From NCBI GenBank assembly GCA_040753795.1, contig JBFMDX010000005.1, forward strand, positions 124,001-188,000: DNA of 64,000 nucleotides, in the 5' to 3' direction. Position 1 is the stretch's first letter. The number at the start of each line of letters is the position of its first letter. The translations under genes and the position numbers were made by a program. Shown in pieces: positions 52,092 to 60,018 of the stretch. Below the pieces are notes generated by a model that worked only from the letters and a program-made list of their open reading frames with translations, searched no databases and was not told where the DNA came from. Source of the stretch: Thermodesulfobacteriota bacterium (GTDB taxonomy: Bacteria; Desulfobacterota; Desulfobacteria; Desulfobacterales; Desulfosudaceae).

Positions 52092-53912
52092 ATGACCAAC
52101 ATTCTTTTTACCACCACCTGGGGCCCTTACATCGAACAGTTTTTCAACACTTCTCCCACCGACATAATGAACCAGCGGTTCAGCCGCGGATGCGACATAT
52201 TTACTCTCAGCGGTCATCTGCACATGAACTCCTTCCACCTCATCGCGCAGAACATCGATTCGCCGTCGGTTTTGCTGGAATTTCCGAAAAAAGAGGATTT
52301 CCTGACGGAGATTGAAAAAGGCTACGACTACATCGGCATCAGCTTCTTTCATAACCAGATGGACGACGCGGTGGAAATGTGCCGGGCCATCCGCCGGAAA
52401 GCCCCAAAGTCACGAATCGTTCTGGGCGGTTTCGGCGCCGCGGGTCTGGAGGCCACCTCGACACCGGAAAAAATCAAGGAATTTTGCGATCACCTCTGCC
52501 ACGAGGAAGGTGTTTCCTACTTTCGGAAACTGCTCGGCGAACAAGTCGACCAGCCCATGTTCCACTCCCACCTCCCCAAATGGGGGACGACTTTACCGAT
52601 GATCAGCCGGCGTTCAAAAGGCCAGACCCCCGTCATCGTCGGGTCGGTAGGATGCCCGAACAAGTGCGACTTCTGCGGTACGACGGAATATTTCCAGCAC
52701 CGCCGCATCCAGTTGATGACCCCGGAACAGGTGCACCGGGAATTCAAGCGCCTCTATCGAGAAAACCCCTACATCCCACAGGTGACGCTGCTCGAGGAGG
52801 ATTCCTTCGCGGATATGGAATACATGCGGGAACTGGGCAGGCTGCTGCGGGAAGACAGCGAATTCGGGCTGGCCTATTACAGTTTTTACTGCCTGGCCTC
52901 CATGCGGTCGATGAGCAAATGGTCTTTCGAGGACATGATGCTCACCGGCGCCAGCACCGTGTTTGTCGGTGTCGAGTCGAAATACGCCCAGGACCACGGC
53001 TATTGCAAGACCGCGGGATTGAGTTACCAAGAGATGTTCAAGGGGCTGCACAATGTCGGCATCACCACCAGCGGGGCGTGGATGGTGGGGTTTGACTTTC
53101 AGGACCGCCAGAACATAGAAGAAGATCTGCAGGATTTCATCGCCCTCGAGCCGACCACCCAGCAATTGACCCGGGTCTGCCCCTTCCCGGCCACCCCGAT
53201 GTGGCGCGACATGAAAAGCCAGGGACGCATCAAGGAAAATGTCGACTGGAATTCGATCAGTTTTTTCGGCGGCGGCGGCATGGACCCGAAAAACTTCAAC
53301 GAACATGAAGTGATGGGACTGATCGAACGGGGATACCGGGAGCTTTACCAGACCCACGGCGCCACTGTCGCCCGCTATCTTGACGTCAACCTGCGCGGTT
53401 ATGCGTACTGCATGGAAAACAGGCACAGAAACGAGCACATCGGAGAACGCGGCCAATACCACAAACGCATGGCCTTCACCGTCTTCCCCCTGCTCAAGGC
53501 CATGGAGATTTACGCCCCCAACAACATTGTGCGGAAAAAGATGAAGGACCACCGACGAAACTATCTGCGCCTCATCGGCGAACCGACCACCTTCCAGAAA
53601 TGGCAGGAAAAATGGCTCATCGGACTTTCCGGGCTCAACAAAGCTCTGGACGTTATCTCACCGCGCGAAAATCTGATCAGCGAAGAGTCCTTTAAAAAAT
53701 ACATCTACTCCAAACCCGCTCCCGGGTGGCCTGAGCGGCCCTATCGGGTTGAACGTCCCGGCGGAGAAAAATCGTATAAGCGGTTTCAGAAATCCCAGGG
53801 GCGACTCAGAAATATAATGGTAGGGCTCCAGGCTTTCACTCAATACCTGGACAAGAGAAAAGGCGTCGAGACGGAGAAGGAACTTCTGGAAGCTTCATTG
53901 AGCCTGATGTAA
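52092..53912 (+). CDS. B12-binding-like radical SAM protein
   Basis: 606 residues. The first 170 resemble the Rossmann-like cobalamin-binding domain (YDYIGISFFHNQMDDAVEMC, RIVLGGFGAAG) but without a histidine ligand motif. The radical SAM core has SVGCPNKCDFCGT at about 188-195, then EEDSFADMEYM and ASTVFVGVES. The C-terminal 200 residues are unique. GGGAG upstream supports the start. Probably one operon with the MerR regulator; substrate unknown. Confidence 0.85.
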   Translation: MTNILFTTTWGPYIEQFFNTSPTDIMNQRFSRGCDIFTLSGHLHMNSFHLIAQNIDSPSVLLEFPKKEDFLTEIEKGYDYIGISFFHNQMDDAVEMCRAIRRKAPKSRIVLGGFGAAGLEATSTPEKIKEFCDHLCHEEGVSYFRKLLGEQVDQPMFHSHLPKWGTTLPMISRRSKGQTPVIVGSVGCPNKCDFCGTTEYFQHRRIQLMTPEQVHREFKRLYRENPYIPQVTLLEEDSFADMEYMRELGRLLREDSEFGLAYYSFYCLASMRSMSKWSFEDMMLTGASTVFVGVESKYAQDHGYCKTAGLSYQEMFKGLHNVGITTSGAWMVGFDFQDRQNIEEDLQDFIALEPTTQQLTRVCPFPATPMWRDMKSQGRIKENVDWNSISFFGGGGMDPKNFNEHEVMGLIERGYRELYQTHGATVARYLDVNLRGYAYCMENRHRNEHIGERGQYHKRMAFTVFPLLKAMEIYAPNNIVRKKMKDHRRNYLRLIGEPTTFQKWQEKWLIGLSGLNKALDVISPRENLISEESFKKYIYSKPAPGWPERPYRVERPGGEKSYKRFQKSQGRLRNIMVGLQAFTQYLDKRKGVETEKELLEASLSLM

Positions 53913-53938
53913 ACTCCGGGCGGAGTCCATCCGGATTA

Positions 53939-56017
53939 TTATTTCGGTTTGCCTCCGGTTGCTGGTTTTGAAATCGGCGGTTTTTTTACGGGAAGGCCGT
54001 CCTTGAATTCCCCCTCGTGTTTTGTGCCATCAGGGGAAGTCATCGTACCCTTCCCATGGGGGCGGTAATCCTTGAATTCTCCCTCGTATCTCGACCCGTT
54101 CGGATAAGTCACCGCCCCGCTGATCAGACGGCCCTCCATGAATTCTCCCGCGAATTCCGATCCGTCAGGGAGCGTCATCAACCCTTTCCCATCGGGACGG
54201 CCATCCGTCCATACCCCCTCGTATTTTCTGCCGGACGGAAATATAATCATCCCCTTCCCGCTGCGAAAATCGTCCCGGAACTCTCCCTCGTATTTTGCCC
54301 CATCCGGAGAAGTCATCGTCACTTTCCCTTCGGGTCGGCCATCCGTCCACTCCCCCTCGATTTTTCTTCCGTCCGGAAGGATCTTCGCTCCTTTGACCAG
54401 ATGGCCTTTACTGAATTCTCCCTCAGATATCGATCCGTCCGGGAACGTCATCGACCCTTTAACAAGAGCGCCTTCGCTGAATTCTCCCTCGGATATTGAT
54501 CCGTCCGGAAATGTGATTGCTCCGTTTACCAGAACGTCGTAGTTCCATTGTCCCTCGTATCGTTTCCCGTCCGGGAGCGTCAATGCCCCTTTCCCATGGT
54601 AAACGTCATCCTTTAATTCACCGGCGTATATCGTGCCGTCCGGTGAAGTCACCGTCCCCTCTACAATGGCACCATCCTCCCATTCTCCCTGGTATGTTGA
54701 TCCGTCACGGAGCGTCAGGACCCCTTTGCCACTGTAAGCATCATCCTTTAATGCTCCCTCGTATTTGGTGCCGTCCGGAAACGTCACAGTCCCGGTGACG
54801 AAGGCATCGTTTCTGAACTCTCCAACATATACTGTCCCTTCCGGGAGCGTCATCACCCCTCTGCCTTCAGCATGGCCATCCTTGCATTCTCCCTCGTACG
54901 TCGCCCCGTTCGGAAGCGCCAGTTTCCCGTTTCCAGTAAAGTGGTCATCCTTTCGCTCTACCGCGTATTTTTGTCCGTCCGGGAGCGTCATCATCCCTTT
55001 TACCAGAACACCATCCCTGAATTCCCCTTCGTATTTCTGCCCACTGGGAAGAAGCATCACCCCTTTGCCTTCGGCACGGCCATCCTTGCATTCCCCCTCG
55101 TACTTGGCTCCGTCCGGGAGGGTCAGCAACCCTTTCGCCAGGACCCCGTCCTGCCATTCTCCTTCCTGTTTTTGTCCGTCCGGGAGGGTCATCGTGCCTT
55201 TCACAAAACTGCCGGCCTGAAAATCCCCCTCGTATTTTGTCCCGTCCGGAAGTGTCAGTGTCCCATTTATCAGGGTACCGTCTTTAAATTCTCCCGCGTA
55301 CTTTTGCCCGTCCGGAAGGGTCATGACCCCGTTCCCTTCGGGACGGCCATGCTTGCAGTCCCCTTCGTATTGCGATCCGTCCGGGAGGGTCATCAACCCG
55401 TTCACGAAACGGCCGCCCTGGAAATTCCCCTCGAATTTTGTCCCGTCCGAAAGAGTGAGGGCCCCTTTCCCGTGGTAAGCGTAATCCTTGAATTGCCCCT
55501 CGTAAATGGCACCTTCCGGGGAAATCAGCGCCCCTTCGACAAAACTGCCGCCCTGGAAATTTCCCTCGAATCTTTTCCCGTCCGGGAGCGTCAGCACGCC
55601 TTTTCCCGCCGGGCGGCCATCCTTGCATTCCCCCTCGTATTTTTTGCCGTCCGGGAAGGTCAGCACCCCTTTTCCGGTGGGGCGACCGTTCTGGAATTCA
55701 CCTTCATATGTTTTCCCGTCAGGCAGCCTCAACACCCCAATTCCCATGGGGCGTCCATCCCGGCATTCCCCTTCGTATTTTGATCCGTCCGGGGAAACCA
55801 CCTGTCCTTTTACAAAACTGTCGGCCTTCCATTCCCCCTCGAATCTTTTCCCGTCCGGAAGAATCAGCGTCCCGTTCCCGTCGTAGGCATCATCCTTGAA
55901 TTCTCCCTCGTATGTTGATCCGTCCGAGAATGTCTGTGTCCCCTGCCCATGTTTAACTTTTTTAAACAGGCTGACCTTCTTTATTTCACCCTCATATACA
56001 TAACCATCTTTTTGCAT
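53939..56017 (-). CDS. MORN-repeat protein
   Basis: About 692 residues built almost entirely of roughly 28 MORN units of about 23 residues (consensus YEGEFKDG-x-G-x-G-x-LTLPDG). The C-terminus ends in a proline/lysine tail. Some units are so similar at the DNA level (TACGAGGG ... GTCCGGGAGCGTCA in complement) that recombination between them is likely. MORN proteins bind membranes or act as scaffolds. AAGGAG nine bases before the ATG at 56017 decides the start. No signal peptide, so cytoplasmic. Confidence 0.93.
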   Translation of the reverse strand: MQKDGYVYEGEIKKVSLFKKVKHGQGTQTFSDGSTYEGEFKDDAYDGNGTLILPDGKRFEGEWKADSFVKGQVVSPDGSKYEGECRDGRPMGIGVLRLPDGKTYEGEFQNGRPTGKGVLTFPDGKKYEGECKDGRPAGKGVLTLPDGKRFEGNFQGGSFVEGALISPEGAIYEGQFKDYAYHGKGALTLSDGTKFEGNFQGGRFVNGLMTLPDGSQYEGDCKHGRPEGNGVMTLPDGQKYAGEFKDGTLINGTLTLPDGTKYEGDFQAGSFVKGTMTLPDGQKQEGEWQDGVLAKGLLTLPDGAKYEGECKDGRAEGKGVMLLPSGQKYEGEFRDGVLVKGMMTLPDGQKYAVERKDDHFTGNGKLALPNGATYEGECKDGHAEGRGVMTLPEGTVYVGEFRNDAFVTGTVTFPDGTKYEGALKDDAYSGKGVLTLRDGSTYQGEWEDGAIVEGTVTSPDGTIYAGELKDDVYHGKGALTLPDGKRYEGQWNYDVLVNGAITFPDGSISEGEFSEGALVKGSMTFPDGSISEGEFSKGHLVKGAKILPDGRKIEGEWTDGRPEGKVTMTSPDGAKYEGEFRDDFRSGKGMIIFPSGRKYEGVWTDGRPDGKGLMTLPDGSEFAGEFMEGRLISGAVTYPNGSRYEGEFKDYRPHGKGTMTSPDGTKHEGEFKDGLPVKKPPISKPATGGKPK

Positions 56018-56125
56018 TCTCCCGGGCTCCTTTCCATGTAATCCGTGACGACCTGTTTGACCCATTAATGTTACCACTATTTAAATTAAATTTCCATTCA
56101 GGACGGGAATCGGGTATGCAAAACC

Positions 56126-56155
56126 TTGACACACAAGTCCGGCCCTTGTTATGAA
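56126..56155 (+). promoter_or_regulatory. TTGACACAC-type promoter 4
   Basis: TTGACA, 18-base spacer, TATGAA. Shares TTGACACAC and a GCCCTTGTTATG block with the other sites. Transcription would start about 20 bases before the phosphoesterase ATG. Confidence 0.58.
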
Positions 56156-56184
56156 CAATAAACAAGTTATGGTTGAAATCGACG

Positions 56185-56919
56185 ATGAAAACCGCGATCA
56201 TCTCGGATATTCATGGAAATCTTGAGGCGTTCACCAGCGTCCTGGCCGATATTCAAACGCAGCAGACCGACGGCATCGTTTCCCTGGGTGACAATATCGG
56301 TTACGGGGCGGATTCCGAAGAAGTCTTACAATTACTGATTGCCGGCCATATTCCCACCGTGCTGGGCAATCATGAGATGGCCGTTCTTGATGATACCGTT
56401 CTCGGCTGGCATAGAGGAGACGTCAGAAGGGCTATTGACATTGCCGCGGCAAGCCTTTCGGAACACTCCCTGAGATACTTGAGGGAATCCCGCACCAGCC
56501 TGTCGGATTCAGGGTGTCGCTTTGTTCATGGTTTTCCGCCGGATTCCTTCAGTCTCTACCTGCACCAGGCGGGTGATGACCAGTTGCGGCAGGCGTTTAC
56601 GGAAATAAAGGATGATCTGTGTTTTGTGGGTCACACCCATAAGCTTAAGCTGCTGTATTACGAGAATGATCAGATCATGCTTCACCCCCTGGATAAAGGG
56701 CCCGTGCAAATCCGGCAAAACAGAAAATATTTAATCAACGTCGGCAGTGTCGGACAGCCCAGGGACGGTGACGTCCGGGCCCGGTATGTTATCTGGGATT
56801 CAGGAACCGGCCGGATAGAGGTCAGGGCGGTTGAATATGATGCCGCCGCCGCCGCCCGGAAAATAATCGCCGCCGGCATTCCTTCCAGGTTCGCCGCCCT
56901 GCTCCAGAGCAGGGGTTGA
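56185..56919 (+). CDS. Calcineurin-like metallophosphoesterase (YfcE/ApaH-like)
   Basis: 244 residues with the full metal-binding set: ISDIHGNLEAF, SLGDNIGYGAD, VLGNHEMAV, VHGFPP and GHTHKLKLLY, ending in a beta-strand block with NVGSVGQPRDGD. This matches the YfcE/MJ0936-type phosphodiesterase subfamily. The ATG at 56185 begins directly at the first motif; a TTG at 56173 is the only alternative. Confidence 0.88.
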   Translation: MKTAIISDIHGNLEAFTSVLADIQTQQTDGIVSLGDNIGYGADSEEVLQLLIAGHIPTVLGNHEMAVLDDTVLGWHRGDVRRAIDIAAASLSEHSLRYLRESRTSLSDSGCRFVHGFPPDSFSLYLHQAGDDQLRQAFTEIKDDLCFVGHTHKLKLLYYENDQIMLHPLDKGPVQIRQNRKYLINVGSVGQPRDGDVRARYVIWDSGTGRIEVRAVEYDAAAAARKIIAAGIPSRFAALLQSRG

Positions 56920-56920
56920 A

Positions 56921-58282
56921 TCAGACGGAACAAACCGCTTTGACATGGAAACCGTCCAGAATATCGCCGGACGCGACAAACCCCATTTCCCCATCCATGA
57001 ACCAGGCCGCCCTTTTTGATCGGGTATCCCCGCTCCAGATCCATTTCTGTACGGAAGACATGGCGGATTGGAAACAGAAGTCCTCTCCCGGCGGCGGGGG
57101 GTTCAACAGGGACAGGAGTTCATTGACGGTCGGCAGACGCCAGTTTTCATATCCGCCGAATTTCCGCCGGTTTAACGTGAATATGTAGGCGTGGGCCTGA
57201 TCCCATGGCAACACGGACTCGGACCCGGCCTGCTGCCACGCCAGGTTCGTCGTGGCGTCAACCATCACACCGTCTGTTACGGCTCCAAAGCTGTTTTTAA
57301 GGTATTGCCGCGGTCGATGGTATTCATCGATTTGAAAAACCGATGCCGCGCGATTGGCCGGAACCCTTTCCGCCACGGATCGTAAAAGAACAGGACCGGA
57401 TTCTTCCTTTGTTATCCGTCTGCCGGAATCGTCCGCAAGATTGCAGGCCGCCTGCTTCTGACGGCTGAAATCCCGGTAGCGGGTCCGGATCTCGTGACTC
57501 ATTGATTCCGCGTCCTGAAACCGTTTATCCGGATCAGGGTGAATGGATTTTAAGATGAGCTCATCCCAGCCGTCATCCAACTCGGGGTTCAGGGCGCCCG
57601 GCCGTTTCAACGGTTGTTGGGGCAGTATTCCGGTCAGCATGCGATACAGCATCACCCCCATCGAATACAGATCCGCCCGGTGATCCGCTTTTTCCGGTGC
57701 CGCCACCTGCTCCGGCGCGGCATAATAGGGCGTGCCGATCATCACGTTTCCGGGGCCGGCCGGCCTTTCTCCCCGCCTTCTGGACAAGCCCAGATCCGTT
57801 ATCTTGATAGCGTCCGCTTCGGTCAGCATCAGATTGAACGGTTTGATATCCCGGTGAACGATACCGGCCCGGTGAAGCCAGCCTAAGCCATCAAGCGTTT
57901 CCAGTATGTAACCGACGGCCTTTTCAACGCGCAGAACCCGCGACGGCCTGTCCGCCCAATAGGATTCGCCCATGATGAGGCCCAGGTTGCGGTAAAAGTA
58001 TTCCATTACATAATAGACAAGCGTGTCATCCTGCTCCAGGCCCCAGACGCTTACCAGGCCGGGGTGGCGCAAATCCGACAGCATTTTGAATTCCTGAATA
58101 AACTGCTCGTAAATCCATTCCATTCCCATTTTATTGATCAGGTCCGGTCCCGGTTTTAATACTTTCAAGGCGGCAAACCGGTTTTCCCCGGGGAGGATAA
58201 CCTTGTATACCTGTCCCATGGCCCCCTGCCCCAGACGCGACCTGATCGGATATTTACCGATGGATTTTATCTCTGTATTCAT
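56921..58282 (-). CDS. Ser/Thr protein kinase fused to a DUF1566 domain
   Basis: 453 residues. The kinase at about 10-275 has LGQGAMGQVYKV, the lysine in AALKVLK, VHRDIKPFNLML and TDLGLS, where DLG replaces DFG as in many bacterial kinases. About 330-453 is a DUF1566/Lcl domain (MVDATTNLAWQQAG, YENWRLPTVNELLSLL, WSGDTRSKRAAWFMDGE), a carbohydrate-adhesion-like fold usually found in secreted proteins. There is no membrane helix between them, so the DUF1566 part appears cytoplasmic here. It follows the SRPBCC gene by 21 bases. Confidence 0.9.
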   Translation of the reverse strand: MNTEIKSIGKYPIRSRLGQGAMGQVYKVILPGENRFAALKVLKPGPDLINKMGMEWIYEQFIQEFKMLSDLRHPGLVSVWGLEQDDTLVYYVMEYFYRNLGLIMGESYWADRPSRVLRVEKAVGYILETLDGLGWLHRAGIVHRDIKPFNLMLTEADAIKITDLGLSRRRGERPAGPGNVMIGTPYYAAPEQVAAPEKADHRADLYSMGVMLYRMLTGILPQQPLKRPGALNPELDDGWDELILKSIHPDPDKRFQDAESMSHEIRTRYRDFSRQKQAACNLADDSGRRITKEESGPVLLRSVAERVPANRAASVFQIDEYHRPRQYLKNSFGAVTDGVMVDATTNLAWQQAGSESVLPWDQAHAYIFTLNRRKFGGYENWRLPTVNELLSLLNPPPPGEDFCFQSAMSSVQKWIWSGDTRSKRAAWFMDGEMGFVASGDILDGFHVKAVCSV

Positions 58283-58303
58283 TTTTGAGATGGCCTCATA
58301 TGC

Positions 58304-58741
58304 TCAAGCGCCCGATGATTCAGCCGCCTGCCGGATGGCTTCCAGAAGCCGGATCGTGAGCGCATGGAGCCTTGACGGCATACCGATCATCCTGGCGAAC
58401 ATCAGCAGGGGACCGCTGAAATGTTCGATGCTCGTCAGGTCCACGCCATTGCTCGTTTCCTTAAAATAAAATTCATGGACCGCGTGGATGCCCAGGCGGG
58501 AGCCCTGCCAGACCACTTTTTCCCCGGGACTGCAGTGCGTCACTTCCGGCGCGATGCGCAGGGGAAGAATCAGGGGGTTTAGCTCAAAGGAAATACAGGC
58601 GCCTTTGACCAGGGCGCTGCCCGTTTCAAACCGGCATTCCCGGCAGACCGGATTCCACTCTTTCCAGTGTTGAATGTCCGCGAACACGTCCCACACCCGT
58701 TGCAGAGGGGCGTTGATCTGAACAACGGCTTTGATGATCAT
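58304..58741 (-). CDS. SRPBCC-family protein (polyketide cyclase/START-like)
   Basis: 145 residues of the START/SRPBCC fold: VVQINAPLQRVWDVFADIQHWKEWNPVC at the N-terminus, a strand with KGACISFELNPL and an amphipathic C-terminal helix. These form a lipid or small hydrophobic ligand cavity. Its ATG overlaps the stop of the upstream NAD-binding gene by four bases, so the two are coupled. Confidence 0.85.
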   Translation of the reverse strand: MIIKAVVQINAPLQRVWDVFADIQHWKEWNPVCRECRFETGSALVKGACISFELNPLILPLRIAPEVTHCSPGEKVVWQGSRLGIHAVHEFYFKETSNGVDLTSIEHFSGPLLMFARMIGMPSRLHALTIRLLEAIRQAAESSGA

Positions 58742-59718
58742 GCCGGATCCTCAGGCAGAAAACAGGCCTGTCGGGAGAGCAGTTTCCCCGGGCCTCCGGC
58801 TTCTTCGGCCAGGGCGTTGCAGATGGCGGTTTCCATGGGGGTCAGATGAATGGGGATCAGGTCCCGGATGGTGTTTTCCCGGCAGACGGCCTTGTTTCTG
58901 AGCCCTTGGGCCAGGGGCAGGACCACGCCGGCGGGAACGGGGGTGATGAGGTGGACCCAGTAGGCGGAAAGCTTGATGGGCACCAGGGGCACCCCGATGA
59001 TGGCGCGCGGAAGTTTCCTGACCCGGGCATACATCAGCATGAGATCCGCGTAGCTGAGGATCTGTTGACCGCCGATGTCAAAGGACCGGCCGGCGGTTTC
59101 CGGCGCTTCCAGACATCCGCAGAGATAGGCCAGGACATTGTCGATAGCGATGGGCTGGGACTGGGTGTAAACCCAGCGGGGGCAGAGGAGGACCGGCAGC
59201 CGTTCCACCAGATAGCGGATAATTTCAAAGGAGGCCCCGCCGGCCCCGATGATGACCGCGGCCCGCAGCACGGTGGTTTTCACCGTTCCGGCCTGAAGAA
59301 TCCGGGCCACCTCATGGCGGCTGGCCAGATGATGGGACAATCGGTCCCCGGCATCCCCCAGGCCTCCCAGGTAAATAATCCGGGAAAGCCCGGCCCGTTC
59401 GGCGGCCTGCCTGAAATTGAGCGCGGCCCGGCGGTCTTTTTCCGCAAAGGCCAGGGTCTGGCGGATGCTCCGGCCGCCCATGGAATGCACCAGATAATAG
59501 GCGGCGTCCATGCCGTGAAGGGCCTGCGGCAGGGAGTCCGGGTCGAGAAGGTCGGCGTAAACGATTTCCGGTTCCCGCCGCAGCGGAATGTTCAGGTCCA
59601 GGGTTTCGCCGGCCCTGACCAGGCACCGGACCTGATATCCCCGCTCATCCAACTGGTAGAGCAGCCGCTTACCGATAAACCCGGTGGGGCCGGTGAGAAG
59701 AATTTTTTGATTCGCCAT
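58738..59718 (-). CDS. NAD(P)-binding atypical SDR (NmrA/YbjT-like)
   Basis: 326 residues. ILLTGPTGFIGKRLLYQL is the glycine-rich cofactor motif; VYADLLDPDSLPQAL, AYYLVHSMGG and IIYLGGLGD follow the YbjT/NAD-epimerase-like pattern, and GRSFDIGGQQILSYADLM lies near the C-terminus. The usual Y-x3-K pair is not evident, so it may be a sensor or non-classical reductase. First gene of an operon with the SRPBCC and kinase-DUF1566 genes. Confidence 0.86.
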   Translation of the reverse strand: MANQKILLTGPTGFIGKRLLYQLDERGYQVRCLVRAGETLDLNIPLRREPEIVYADLLDPDSLPQALHGMDAAYYLVHSMGGRSIRQTLAFAEKDRRAALNFRQAAERAGLSRIIYLGGLGDAGDRLSHHLASRHEVARILQAGTVKTTVLRAAVIIGAGGASFEIIRYLVERLPVLLCPRWVYTQSQPIAIDNVLAYLCGCLEAPETAGRSFDIGGQQILSYADLMLMYARVRKLPRAIIGVPLVPIKLSAYWVHLITPVPAGVVLPLAQGLRNKAVCRENTIRDLIPIHLTPMETAICNALAEEAGGPGKLLSRQACFLPEDPA

Positions 59719-60018
59719 GGCGTTAATCCATTTCTTGCCGCCGGGGGCATTATATTTGTTTCTATTTAAATTCCGGCCAGATACCTGTATTCAGATTATC
59801 AACAACTCCGAAACGAATCAACTGGTTTGTCTTGTCTGCTGGTTCAGGCCGGGCACGACGAAAGCCCCTTCTTCCGGCGGGCGGAGTCCGGGGGGCTAAC
59901 GTACGCTTCAAACATGAAGCCGACTTTTGTAGTATTCCGAGTCTTTTTCTGATAAATATTGAGCGATAGGCAATGAAAATCGAAGTGACCATATTCCACC
60001 TTAAGGAGAGCAGACAAT
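59719..60018. other. Intergenic region, divergent promoters expected
   Basis: 300 bases between divergent genes with no supported gene. It has a GC-rich block (CCGGCGGGCGG near 59875) but no hexamer pair I would defend. Confidence 0.5.

Noticed and set aside
59762-59992. 76-codon minus-strand gene
   Set aside because: No ribosome binding site and no recognisable protein features.
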